Source: an uncultured Clostridia bacterium
GTDB lineage: Bacteria > Bacillota > Clostridia > Oscillospirales > Acutalibacteraceae
DNA length: 40,206 nucleotides
Reading direction: 5' to 3'
Assembly: GCA_947631945.1 (NCBI GenBank)
Contig: CANRNI010000025.1
Coordinates: 1 to 40,206 of the forward strand
In this document: positions 32,849 through 40,125 of the stretch, piece by piece
How the letters are laid out: the number at the start of each line of letters is the position of its first letter
Numbering within the stretch: position 1 is the stretch's first letter
Notes under the pieces: generated by a model
Told to the model about the DNA's origin: nothing
The model's database searches: none
The model's input: only the letters and a program-made list of their open reading frames with translations
Translations under genes and position numbers: made by a program

Positions 32849-33928
32849 TCAACTGTTTCCGTTTATGTATTGCTCTTTTGTAATATTTTCTTCCTTTTCA
32901 ATTTCAGTTATATTCATGTCAGAAGATAATTGATGTTTTTCCAGTTGTGGCAATTCGGGCATATTGTAGTTAAGTTGTAACCCTATTCCCTCGAGTAGTT
33001 TTATAGTATCTTGAATATCATAATACCACTTGTATTTTTCACGAAAATTTTTTGCGCAAACACGACATGGATAATACACTTCTGCTATATCAAACAGGTA
33101 ATGTCTTGTGTAACTGTTACAGTGTCCCTTTATCAAATGAAAACAATGTCCTTTAAGAGATGTATATCCGAACACAGGGTATTCCAAATCGTTTGTATAT
33201 ATTTTTTTATCTGTGTAAAAACTCGCACTTGCCGGAACGCCCGGAATATTATTTAAGATTTTAAAAGCAGAAAAATTGTTATACTTTTTTATCAAAAGTA
33301 AACGTTCTTCTTTCATTTTTTTTATGTTTTGCTTTATTTCAAATATTTCTGTTTTATGTTCCTCTACAAATTTACGACCTGCCGCAATGCTTTGCTCTAA
33401 TTCTTGTTTCCATTGCCTATCAAGTTCTTTTCTTTTTCTTTCTTTGTCAATATATTCTTGAATGGTGATAACAATACTGTGAATAAGTAACAAAATACCT
33501 ATGGCACTAAGAGTACCAAATAATATTAAAAATATTACGAATAATATTAAAAATATTAAGGGAGGCTTGTTATCATCTTTATTTATAGTGCTTAAATGTT
33601 CTCTTGTTGTTGCAGCAACTCTTTGTGTTATCTGTTCTTTTTCTTTAGGAGTTATTGATGTTGTTGAATCTCTCCCAGAGTTGCCGTCCGAATCGCTGTT
33701 ACTGTAATATTTTCTTGTTGTTGTTTCTTTTTCATTGTTTTCATATGGGCAAATGCCGTTCGGATGTTGATGTGCCGGATACCCATGATGATAATGATAT
33801 TTACCCGTGTCTCTGTCATAATGTCCGCCTTGTGAATCTGTTCGTCCGGGGTGTGCAGAAACAGATATTCCAGATATTAACATAAATATTATGAACACAA
33901 ACAATACTTTTGCTACTCTGTGTTTCAT
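32849..33928 (-). CDS. YHYH-motif exported membrane protein
   Basis: A 359-residue protein. The signal peptide covers about 1-25 (VFIIFMLISGISVSAHPGR), followed by the HPGRTDSQGGHYDRDTGKYHYHHGY motif (26-50), a family mark seen in element-borne proteins with unknown role. A Ser/Thr/Asn-rich stretch leads to a transmembrane segment (about 122-158), a charged coiled coil (about 158-215), and a C-terminal domain with Cys/His pairs (GHCFHLIKGHC, YYPCRVCAKNF) that may bind metal. It lies between the integrase and repressor genes on the same strand. A cell-surface or entry-exclusion role is only a guess. Confidence 0.7.
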   Translation of the reverse strand: MKHRVAKVLFVFIIFMLISGISVSAHPGRTDSQGGHYDRDTGKYHYHHGYPAHQHPNGICPYENNEKETTTRKYYSNSDSDGNSGRDSTTSITPKEKEQITQRVAATTREHLSTINKDDNKPPLIFLILFVIFLILFGTLSAIGILLLIHSIVITIQEYIDKERKRKELDRQWKQELEQSIAAGRKFVEEHKTEIFEIKQNIKKMKEERLLLIKKYNNFSAFKILNNIPGVPASASFYTDKKIYTNDLEYPVFGYTSLKGHCFHLIKGHCNSYTRHYLFDIAEVYYPCRVCAKNFREKYKWYYDIQDTIKLLEGIGLQLNYNMPELPQLEKHQLSSDMNITEIEKEENITKEQYINGNS

Positions 33929-33958
33929 GTATTTTTCACCACTTATGTGAGCTTGTTT

Positions 33959-34318
33959 TTATGCGGACGATACCATTGAATCCGTACAATTCTTTTTATA
34001 TTTAACGTCGGAAATAATATACTTAAGATATTTTAATATTTCTTCCTGTCCTTCATAATTAAGATTTCGATATAAATCTAATAGTTTTTGTTCCTCTGTC
34101 GATTTTCTTTCTATATATTCAACGTCATCACCGTATATTAAATTGTCAAGTGAAATATTAAACAAAAATGTCATTTTTTCAAAAGTTTCAAGGTCAGGAG
34201 TTCTGTTGCCATTTTCATACATACTTATTGTACTTTTTGCAACACCGAGCAATTTTGCAAGTTTTTCCTGTGTCCATTTTTTTTCTTTACGTAATCTTTT
34301 TAATTCATCTTTAAACAT
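33959..34318 (-). CDS. XRE-family repressor (cI-like, short)
   Basis: A 119-residue regulator. The HTH is KRLRKEKKWTQEKLAKLLGVAKSTISMYENGNRTPDLETFEKMTFLFNISLDNLI (8-63), with a short helical tail of about 50 residues. It has no peptidase S24 domain, so it would not be induced by RecA-driven self-cleavage. It has an AAAGGA site 9 bp upstream. It is next to another XRE gene on the same strand and facing away from the cro-like gene at 34909. Confidence 0.88.
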   Translation of the reverse strand: MFKDELKRLRKEKKWTQEKLAKLLGVAKSTISMYENGNRTPDLETFEKMTFLFNISLDNLIYGDDVEYIERKSTEEQKLLDLYRNLNYEGQEEILKYLKYIISDVKYKKNCTDSMVSSA

Positions 34319-34360
34319 TTTATTTAATCCTTTATTTTAATTTATCAAATACGCCATAAA

Positions 34361-34732
34361 TTATATTGCCGATTTGACGTTGCTTGCTGAAAATATATAT
34401 TCTGTCAGTTTGGTAAGCTCATTTACTCTCTTTATTGCTTCTTTTTTGCCGATAGGATTTAATTTTCTAAATATATTTATTAACTGTTCTTCCTCTGCTG
34501 CAAGCGGAGGTTTGTTTTCTTTTGGAATATCACGAAATTCATTTAAAATATCATCTACATTATAAACATCACAAAGCTTTATCAACATCTCTGCATCAGG
34601 CTGACCGTGATTATTTTCCCAAGCATTAACAGTTTTTCCACTTTTACCAATTATTGCTCCCACTTCATTAGCTGTTAATCCTGTTTTTTCTCTTAACTGT
34701 TTTAAAACTGTTGCAATATGTTCTCTTGACAC
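34361..34732 (-). CDS. XRE-family repressor, first gene of the leftward switch operon
   Basis: A protein of about 123 residues. HTH: LKQLREKTGLTANEVGAIIGKSGKTVNAWENNHGQPDAEMLIKLCDVYNVDDIL, with a short C-terminal helix region. I chose the GTG at 34732, about 10 bp from AAAGGAA; a TTG nine bases upstream is too close to that site. The promoter at 34766-34794 serves this gene and probably 33959. It is divergent from the cro-like gene, the classic phage immunity layout. Confidence 0.85.
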   Translation of the reverse strand: MSREHIATVLKQLREKTGLTANEVGAIIGKSGKTVNAWENNHGQPDAEMLIKLCDVYNVDDILNEFRDIPKENKPPLAAEEEQLINIFRKLNPIGKKEAIKRVNELTKLTEYIFSASNVKSAI

Positions 34733-34765
34733 GCATATCAATTCCTTTAAAAAATTTGTAATTAT

Positions 34766-34794
34766 ATATTACATCTGCATATTGCTAAAGTCAA
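34766..34794 (-). promoter_or_regulatory. Leftward repressor promoter
   Basis: Minus strand TTGACT (34794-34789), 17 bp, TAATAT (34771-34766). The spacer contains TGCAGATGTA, which resembles the TGCAAAATGTAG element near 34880. Confidence 0.75.
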
Positions 34795-34836
34795 TAATAA
34801 AATCTTAAAAATGTAGAAAAAAATTGAAAAAAGCTC

Positions 34837-34865
34837 TTGACATTCTATAATATGTAGATTATAAT
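34837..34865 (+). promoter_or_regulatory. Rightward early promoter of the element
   Basis: Perfect TTGACA (34837-34842), 17 bp, TATAAT (34860-34865). ATGTAG motifs occur at 34811, within the spacer near 34852, and inverted (CTACAT) near 34878, so several operator copies flank this promoter. Confidence 0.88.
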
Positions 34866-34908
34866 GCTTTTGTAAACTACATTTTGCAGATTAAAGGGTG
34901 TTGTAATC

Positions 34909-35118
34909 ATGTATATAAACAATGCAATTAAAACTTATATTATCAATAATGGTATTAAACAATCTTATCTTAGCAAAAAAACAAATATACCTGTTGATAC
35001 TTTATCAAAGATTTTAAATTGTAAGCGAAAAATTACTGCTGAAGAGATGCTACAAATTTGTGATGCACTTTGCATTGATCCAAGAGCTTTGTGTAAAGGC
35101 AACAGCATTTCCGCATAG
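34909..35118 (+). CDS. Cro-like small HTH protein
   Basis: A 69-residue HTH protein (IKTYIINNGIKQSYLSKKTNIPVDTLSKILNCKRKITAEEMLQICDALCIDPRAL). It is the first gene of the rightward transcript behind a consensus promoter and opposite the repressor genes, so it probably plays the Cro role; that is inferred from position and size. Confidence 0.82.
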   Translation: MYINNAIKTYIINNGIKQSYLSKKTNIPVDTLSKILNCKRKITAEEMLQICDALCIDPRALCKGNSISA

Positions 35119-35129
35119 GGGGGGAGAAG

Positions 35130-35576
35130 ATGTGCGAAAATTTAAAATCAGAAACTATTGCAAGACCGGAATATGCGAAGTTTATCAGTAGGGATTTTTT
35201 TGAAAAGATATATGCTATATCCCCGATTTTTATTGAACTTTATGAACAGGCGTCTATTGCTGAATCGACTTGCTTATACCGGGTTGCAGGCGTCGAATAT
35301 CGGTGTTCACTTGAATATCTAGTAAGAGATTTTTTAAGATTTGTAAAACATGAAAACGCAGAGGCTATCGAAAATATCTCATTATGTCAATGCATTAACA
35401 AATACATTGATAATTCGAGAATAAAAAAAATAGCGACTAACTTATGCGGATTAGACTTAGTTAATAACAAGGAGAATTATCTAAAAATATACAATTATGA
35501 AAATGTGAATAGTTTAAAACTATTTATAACAGCAATATTGTGTTACATCTATATAGAAGCGATTACTATGGATTAG
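35130..35576 (+). CDS. DUF4145-like protein, N-terminally short paralogue
   Basis: A 148-residue protein related to the convergent gene at 35614-36285. The shared segment is ISPIFIELYEQASIAE... LYRVAGVEYRCSLEYLVRDFL ... CINKYIDNSRIKKIA. It lacks the zinc-finger N-terminus of the partner, and the motif LGNDEAHY of the partner reads LVNNKENY here. The start ATG has a GGGGGGGAGAAG site and lies 12 bp after the cro-like gene, in the same transcript. It may be a regulator or a decayed duplicate of its partner. Confidence 0.65.
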   Translation: MCENLKSETIARPEYAKFISRDFFEKIYAISPIFIELYEQASIAESTCLYRVAGVEYRCSLEYLVRDFLRFVKHENAEAIENISLCQCINKYIDNSRIKKIATNLCGLDLVNNKENYLKIYNYENVNSLKLFITAILCYIYIEAITMD

Positions 35577-35613
35577 GCGTATAAATTACGGTATAAGACG
35601 GATAAGCCGACGT

Positions 35614-36285
35614 CTAAGAAGGCATAATTTCGTCTGATTCTTTTTCGATTATATATATCACAATAAAAGCTATTGTTGCTTCGATTAGTTTTTTTAAATC
35701 CTGAACGTCCTTGTCAATGTAAACTTTAAAATAATGAGCTTCATCATTGCCGAGCCAAGCGGATTTAATTGCTGTTTTTCTTATTCGCGGATCATCTATG
35801 TACTCATTTATACATTTGCTTAACGGCATTTTTTTAATGGCTTCCGCATTATCGGAATTTTCGGATATTATAAAGTCCTTTATAAGAAATTCAAGGGCTT
35901 TCCGATAACCGATACCGGCAATCTGGTCTAAGCCGATTGCTTCGGCATTAAGAGCCTGGTTATATATTTTTACAAAACTCGGAGATATGTCATTTATTTT
36001 TTCATCAAAAAATTTTTCTACAAATCTGTTGGGTTCCGAACTAATAAGAGCATTTGCCGAATTAAACCTTTCATCGTATAGATATTTGTTTAAGTAGATT
36101 TCTTTACAGCCGGGACATCGGCAAAGAGCAGCGCAGAAGTTGTTATATTCTTTCTCATATAAAACTGCGTGCAAACAGTGAATACTTATAGCCCTTTTAC
36201 AAATAGGACATTCGCCATCGAAAGGCAATAATATCTTTTCACCTGAATTATCAATTAAATTGTAAGCTATTGTTTCGCTAAACAA
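35614..36285 (-). CDS. DUF4145-like protein with N-terminal zinc finger
   Basis: A 223-residue protein. The N-terminal treble-clef/ribbon has CPIC (Cys26/Cys29) and CPGC (Cys57/Cys60). The C-terminal helical DUF4145-type domain (about 97-215) contains GYRKALEFLIKDF and LGNDEAHYFKVY (178-189). This domain is found in or beside restriction-related and other defence proteins, but its activity is unknown to me. The start is TTG with AAAGGA about 10 bp upstream. It is convergent with the short paralogue at 35130, 37 bp apart. Confidence 0.7.
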   Translation of the reverse strand: MFSETIAYNLIDNSGEKILLPFDGECPICKRAISIHCLHAVLYEKEYNNFCAALCRCPGCKEIYLNKYLYDERFNSANALISSEPNRFVEKFFDEKINDISPSFVKIYNQALNAEAIGLDQIAGIGYRKALEFLIKDFIISENSDNAEAIKKMPLSKCINEYIDDPRIRKTAIKSAWLGNDEAHYFKVYIDKDVQDLKKLIEATIAFIVIYIIEKESDEIMPS

Positions 36286-36335
36286 AAAACCAAGTCCTTT
36301 CTTTTTTAATTAATCATATATTAGGGGGTGAAAAA

Positions 36336-36539
36336 ATGAACAGGGACAAGCTCCTCGGAATAATAGAGGATATGAATATATCTCAAAGGCAGCTTGCTGA
36401 GGCTATTCATGTATCTAAAAATACAATGTGCAGCAAGCTTAACGGCAAAGGAACATTTACCGTTGATGAGGCGAAAGATATTTGCAGGTTTTTGAATATA
36501 AAAAAAACAAAACTGATGGTCGATATCTTTTTGAGGTAG
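36336..36539 (+). CDS. Small phage-type HTH protein
   Basis: A 67-residue XRE-type protein (LLGIIEDMNISQRQLAEAIHVSKNTMCSKLNGKGTFTVDEAKDICRFLNIKKTKLMVDIFL), with an AGGGGGTG site 7 bp before the ATG. It is similar in size to the cro-like protein at 34909. The small RNA candidate at 36548-36636 on the other strand converges on its 3' end. Confidence 0.82.
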   Translation: MNRDKLLGIIEDMNISQRQLAEAIHVSKNTMCSKLNGKGTFTVDEAKDICRFLNIKKTKLMVDIFLR

Positions 36540-36547
36540 CGTTCCGC

Positions 36548-36636
36548 GAAAAACAACATAGCGGGAGCCGTCCGCCATGTTGTCCCCAAAATTTGTTTAC
36601 CCGAAGCGCGTTGCATTTTACAAATATACCCAGAGC
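36548..36636 (-). ncRNA. Candidate small RNA in the element, minus strand
   Basis: About 89 nt. It starts after the promoter at 36643-36671, contains an ATTTGT / ACAAAT stem in its 5' half and ends in a long hairpin (ACAACAT-GGCGG / CCGC-ATGTTGT) followed by TTTTT. It is convergent with the HTH gene at 36336, and the other strand carries no T-tract here, so the terminator serves the minus strand. A short reading frame through it looks like a shadow. Confidence 0.6.
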
Positions 36637-36642
36637 GAGGTT

Positions 36643-36671
36643 ATTATACCAAAAAATTTGTATTAAATCAA
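36643..36671 (-). promoter_or_regulatory. Promoter of the candidate small RNA
   Basis: Minus strand TTGATT (36671-36666), 17 bp, TATAAT (36648-36643), in a gap between two rightward genes. Confidence 0.75.
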
Positions 36672-36726
36672 GGCTATTTGTTATTATTTATCGCTAAAAA
36701 ACTAAAAAACAGGAGGAAAAAACATT

Positions 36727-36984
36727 ATGAGTAAAAAGAAAAGTCAGGTTACGGAAGATGAAATATGGGAATATGACAATGTTCCCGTAGGCGTAGCCGC
36801 GGATTATCTCGGAAAAACGCCGGGTTTTATACAGGCGGCAATAAAAGCACAAAGAACGCCGTTCGGAGTCGGTACGATGATGCCCGGCGGAAAATGGTCT
36901 TTCCAAATATCACCGGGTATGCTTATCGCATATAAAAAGGGCGGAATGATAGTACATATCAGAAACTCGCATGAGCTTATATAG
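36727..36984 (+). CDS. Excisionase-like / helix-turn-helix element protein
   Basis: An 85-residue protein with a winged-helix or MerR-like core (WEYDNVPVGVAADYLGKTPGFIQAAIKAQRTPFGVGTMMPGGKWSFQISPGMLIAYKKGG), a kind often found in phage early regions. It has an AGGAGG site 10 bp upstream. An excisionase role is possible but unproven. It is the first gene of a tightly packed rightward cassette. Confidence 0.65.
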   Translation: MSKKKSQVTEDEIWEYDNVPVGVAADYLGKTPGFIQAAIKAQRTPFGVGTMMPGGKWSFQISPGMLIAYKKGGMIVHIRNSHELI

Positions 36985-36997
36985 GAGGCGTATTGAA

Positions 36998-37165
36998 ATG
37001 ACCTTGTATGAAATTTTCGTACAAATAGTAACAAGCTATCTGACAGTGGGATTTGTAAGCGTGTTCGCTATTTTAGGTATATTCGGCGTGTGTATGCTTG
37101 TTAGCTCAGTTAAATTACTAATCAAATTAAGACAGGAGGACAAGCATGGAAAGACTCACAAATGA
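36998..37165 (+). CDS. Small single-pass membrane protein
   Basis: A 55-residue protein (MTLYEIFVQIVTSYL...). One long hydrophobic segment, TVGFVSVFAILGIFGVCMLV, is followed by a basic tail. The ATG at 36998 is chosen because AGGAGGCG lies 8 bp upstream. It overlaps the next gene by 20 bp. The function is unknown. Confidence 0.6.
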   Translation: MTLYEIFVQIVTSYLTVGFVSVFAILGIFGVCMLVSSVKLLIKLRQEDKHGKTHK

Positions 37166-37424
37166 TCACAATATGGGCGACTCGCTTGAACGCTGCCATG
37201 CTTTGGAAAATTTTCTCAGGCTTAAAGATTATGAAGATACGGAGCTAAGCCCGGAAGAAATACACGAGCTTAAAAGAATTGCAAAGTCATACGCGAATAC
37301 GGGACTTACGCCCGAGGGCATAAAACGGCTTATCAAGATGTTTGAAATTCGCGGAGAGCTTCTTAACGCTTGTTCAATTGAAGGAGTGATATTTAATGAT
37401 GTCCGATGTTATAAAAAAATATGA
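37146..37424 (+). CDS. Small phage-type protein of unknown function
   Basis: A 92-residue protein that starts MERLTNDHN and contains LKDYEDTELSPEEI and YANTGLTPEGI, two copies of a YEDTGLTPEEI-like motif common in small phage proteins of clostridia. The site is AGGAGGACAAGC. It overlaps its neighbours on both sides (20 and 29 bp), typical of a phage early operon. I know no activity for the family. Confidence 0.72.
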   Translation: MERLTNDHNMGDSLERCHALENFLRLKDYEDTELSPEEIHELKRIAKSYANTGLTPEGIKRLIKMFEIRGELLNACSIEGVIFNDVRCYKKI

Positions 37425-38118
37425 CGAACTGCGGGCAAAGAAAGGCTCAAGACCCACTATTGATGAGATACGGGTAATACTTGAAGATTACAGGACAGAA
37501 ACGGGCGAACACATTTCTTACGGCAAGTTTTCGGCGGCTTTATGGCTCAGAAACGGAAAAGTTACGGAGGAACATATCAATACGGCAGACGAACGGATTC
37601 TTAGCGATTACGTCTGTAAAGGCCTACGCAAGCCGACAAGACGGTTAACAGCCGGGGAACATGAAGAAATCAGAAAGCTGTACCGTGACGGTGTGAATAT
37701 ATATGATATAGCTTCTATGCTTAACTTCGATATCGGCACGGTGCGCAGACACTTAAAGGATATTTATTCGGGTACCGCTATCAATAAAAATCATAATGTA
37801 CTTTCATGGACCGAGGAAAACCGGCAAAAGCTTAAAGATATGTATTTGGCGGGCAAAACATACAAGGAAATAAGTGAGGTTTTAGGCTGTACGGCAAGCG
37901 CGGCGCAAAGAAAAGTCAGCGATTTGGGGCTTTATAAAATAAAAGCCGATGCAGACAACGGAAGATTTAAATGGGACGAATACAAATTCCAAACGCTCAG
38001 GAGAATGTATTTTGACGGCAAGTCTTACGAAGATATCAGCAAAGCTTTGGGCTGCACAGTCAAAACGGCAAGGCAAAAAGCATACGATACGGGACTTACC
38101 AAACTGAGAAAAGAATAA
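37396..38118 (+). CDS. Protein with three tandem helix-turn-helix repeats
   Basis: A 240-residue protein. The N-terminal part (1-85) is unlike the rest. Three related HTH units follow: TAGEHEEIRKLYRDGVNIYDIASMLNFDIGTVRRHLKDI (about 92-130), WTEENRQKLKDMYLAGKTYKEISEVLGCTASAAQRKV (about 151-188) and WDEYKFQTLRRMYFDGKSYEDISKALGCTVKTARQKA (about 200-236). It is probably a DNA-binding regulator or terminase-small-subunit-like protein; the gene order (before ssb) favours a regulator. The start overlaps the previous gene. Confidence 0.7.
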   Translation: MMSDVIKKYDELRAKKGSRPTIDEIRVILEDYRTETGEHISYGKFSAALWLRNGKVTEEHINTADERILSDYVCKGLRKPTRRLTAGEHEEIRKLYRDGVNIYDIASMLNFDIGTVRRHLKDIYSGTAINKNHNVLSWTEENRQKLKDMYLAGKTYKEISEVLGCTASAAQRKVSDLGLYKIKADADNGRFKWDEYKFQTLRRMYFDGKSYEDISKALGCTVKTARQKAYDTGLTKLRKE

Positions 38119-38149
38119 CCGCCGACGGAGCGGGAACTCCGAACGGCGG
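38119..38149. other. GC-rich two-part hairpin between the HTH gene and ssb
   Basis: CCGCCG / CGGCGG outer stem and CGGAG / CTCCG inner stem, directly after the stop codon at 38116-38118. It has no T-tract on the plus strand, so an RNA-processing or stability element is as likely as a terminator. Confidence 0.5.
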
Positions 38150-38227
38150 AAACATCAAATAAAAAAATTACAATTTTATTTTATCAGAAAAAATATTAAA
38201 AGTCAAGTAATCGAAAGGTTTGATTTT

Positions 38228-38611
38228 ATGATAAACAGTGTAACGCTTGTGGGCAGGCTTACGGTCTACCCTGAAATAAAGACAACAAAAAACGGCAAGG
38301 AGTGCTGCCAATTCACTATTGCAATAAATTACGGCAAAAAAGACGAGGAAAAAAGCGTTGAATATTATGTATGCACGGCGTGGGAAGCTCTCGGAACAAC
38401 AATAAGCAGGTATTTCAAAAAAGGTGACTATATTGCGGTTTCGGGCAGGCTCAGCGTTAAGCCGTACAAGACAAAACACGGCGACAACGCGACGGCTTCA
38501 AACATCGTTGTAAATGATTTCAGCTTTTGCGCAAATAAAAGCAATCAACAAGCGTCCGATAATGACAAAGTATCTTTACCGCTTGACGACGATGATGAGC
38601 TGCCGTTTTAA
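38228..38611 (+). CDS. ssb: Single-stranded DNA-binding protein
   Basis: A 127-residue OB-fold SSB. The start INSVTLVGRLTVYPEIKTTKNGKECCQFTIAI is diagnostic. The acidic tail ends DDDDELPF, the tip that recruits replication and repair partners. It is probably element-encoded for its own replication; it lies next to a DnaD/Lin1244-like gene. It has a GAAAGG site. Confidence 0.94.
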   Translation: MINSVTLVGRLTVYPEIKTTKNGKECCQFTIAINYGKKDEEKSVEYYVCTAWEALGTTISRYFKKGDYIAVSGRLSVKPYKTKHGDNATASNIVVNDFSFCANKSNQQASDNDKVSLPLDDDDELPF

Positions 38612-38623
38612 GAGGTGGCATAA

Positions 38624-39472
38624 ATGGGTCGAGCTCCTATATCGGGAGGCGGGATTCCATACTTTTCGCTTGACGTCCATCTTGATACAAATATGAGGCT
38701 GATAGAAGCGGAATTTGGTTTAAAAGGATTTGCAATAGTCGTTAAGCTCTGGCAATTTATTTATGGGCAAGGTTACTATTGTGAATGGACAAATGATGTG
38801 GAATTATTGTTTTCGAGCAGCGAACTGAAGCTTGCTCCGGGTGATAATTCTGTATCTGAAATAGTGAAAGCTTGTATAAAACGAGGTATTTTTGACAAAC
38901 GCCTGTATGAAACATACGGAATACTCACGTCCCGCGGCATTCAAAAAAGGTACTTTAAGGTTACCGGTCGGCGGCAAGAAGTGGAAGTCAACAGCGAGTA
39001 CCTCTTGGTTAATCCTGCCGATAATGCAGTTGATGTAAGCAATAAAGCAATTAATGTAAACAATAAAGCGATTAATGTAAACAATAATCCCCCTAAAGTA
39101 AAGGAAAGTAAAGTAAAGGAAAGTAAAGTAAATGTGTGTGTAAATAAAAATAAAGGCTTGCAAGAAAAAAGCACGCACGCATTTGGAAAATACAACAACG
39201 TGATTTTATCCGAAACGGAGTATCGTATTTTCATGAATCATTATTGTCAGTACGGTGCGGCAGTAATTGACGAGCTGTCAACAAAAATTATGCTTGAAAA
39301 GGAAAAATATAACGGCTCGCACGCTATCTGGCTTGAAATATTCGCGAAGCACTATACTCCGCCGAAAAAAACGAAGCAAGATAGTTGTTCACCGCCGAGC
39401 TTTGATATTGAGCTTGCAATGCAGCGAAGCAGAGAGCTTGACCCTGAAGAAACAAAGAAGGTGAAAAAATAA
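38624..39472 (+). CDS. Lin1244/DUF4373-type replication protein (DnaD-like)
   Basis: A 282-residue protein. The N-terminal domain (GGGIPYFSLDVHLDTNMRLIEAEFGLKGFAIVVKLWQFIYGQGYYCEW, about 8-55) is the phage Lin1244/Lin1753-like domain. A low-complexity linker of short repeats follows (NKAINVNNKAINVNN, KVKESKVKESKV, about 138-170), then a C-terminal helical part. Such proteins sit beside ssb and probably help load a helicase. The AGAGGTGG site decides the start. Its stop overlaps the next gene by one base. Confidence 0.82.
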   Translation: MGRAPISGGGIPYFSLDVHLDTNMRLIEAEFGLKGFAIVVKLWQFIYGQGYYCEWTNDVELLFSSSELKLAPGDNSVSEIVKACIKRGIFDKRLYETYGILTSRGIQKRYFKVTGRRQEVEVNSEYLLVNPADNAVDVSNKAINVNNKAINVNNNPPKVKESKVKESKVNVCVNKNKGLQEKSTHAFGKYNNVILSETEYRIFMNHYCQYGAAVIDELSTKIMLEKEKYNGSHAIWLEIFAKHYTPPKKTKQDSCSPPSFDIELAMQRSRELDPEETKKVKK

Positions 39473-39807
39473 TGAGTAAATACAGAGCAAAAAAGACAAT
39501 ATGCAACGGCGAAACGTTTGACAGCCGAAAAGAAGCCGCAAGATACAGAGAGCTTTTACTTTTGGAAAAAGCCGGGAAAATCTCTAATCTAAGACGGCAG
39601 GTAAAATTTGAACTCCTTCCAAAGCAGACCGACGAAAACGGCAAATGCATTGAAAAAGCGTGTACATACAAAGCCGATTTCGTATACCGAGACAACGAGC
39701 TTAACCGCGAAATCGTTGAGGACGTTAAGGGCATGAGAACCGACGTTTATAAAATCAAACGGAAGCTTATGCTGTATATGCGCGGTATAAGAATAAGCGA
39801 GGTTTAA
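39472..39807 (+). CDS. DUF1064 nuclease-fold protein
   Basis: A 111-residue DUF1064 protein (KYRAKKTICNGETFDSRKEAARYRELLLLEKAGKISNLRRQVKFELLPKQ...YKADFVYRDNELNREIVEDVKGMRTDVYKIKRKLM). The E-x-D/E-x-K arrangement (YKADF...VEDVKG) fits a restriction-endonuclease-like fold; phage members are proposed resolvases or nucleases. It overlaps the replication gene by one base. Confidence 0.88.
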   Translation: MSKYRAKKTICNGETFDSRKEAARYRELLLLEKAGKISNLRRQVKFELLPKQTDENGKCIEKACTYKADFVYRDNELNREIVEDVKGMRTDVYKIKRKLMLYMRGIRISEV

Positions 39808-39809
39808 TT

Positions 39810-40061
39810 ATGAAATGTTTGAAATCAAGCAATGATACGGTCGGAATGAAGATACGGCGGGAATGTGTAAAAGAAACAACAAGATTTATGCTTATAGTGC
39901 TTGCTTCGGTTCTGACTGATAAATACGGCTTTGGAAAAGTAAAGGTGCAGCAGGTCATGAAGTCGATAATTGACAGAGCAGACAGCATAAACCAGGGATA
40001 TATAGATTTATCCGACCTTGAACAGATTCTTAAAGACGAATACGGAATTGAGGTAAGGTAA
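39810..40061 (+). CDS. Hypothetical phage-type protein
   Basis: An 83-residue protein that I do not recognise (MKCLKSSNDTVGMKIRRECVKETTRF...). It is mostly helical with an acidic C-terminus (LSDLEQILKDEYGIEVR). It is 2 bp downstream of the DUF1064 gene, so it is part of the same operon. The final A of its stop codon is the first base of a short ATG frame. Confidence 0.6.
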   Translation: MKCLKSSNDTVGMKIRRECVKETTRFMLIVLASVLTDKYGFGKVKVQQVMKSIIDRADSINQGYIDLSDLEQILKDEYGIEVR

Positions 40062-40120
40062 TGCAGAACATGGGAGATATAACTAAAATCAGCAGTTACA
40101 AAATATCATTTTGGAGATGA
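40061..40120 (+). CDS. Possible 19-residue coupled peptide
   Basis: A short frame MQNMGDITKISSYKISFWR starts at TAATG, overlapping the previous stop, and ends within the ribosome-binding site of the next gene. It may be a translational relay or a chance frame. Confidence 0.25.
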   Translation: MQNMGDITKISSYKISFWR

Positions 40121-40125
40121 ATAAA

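Noticed and set aside
36321-36616. Minus-strand frames over the HTH gene at 36336
   Set aside because: The plus-strand HTH protein is convincing with a good ribosome-binding site. The minus-strand signals here are better explained by a small RNA with a terminator.
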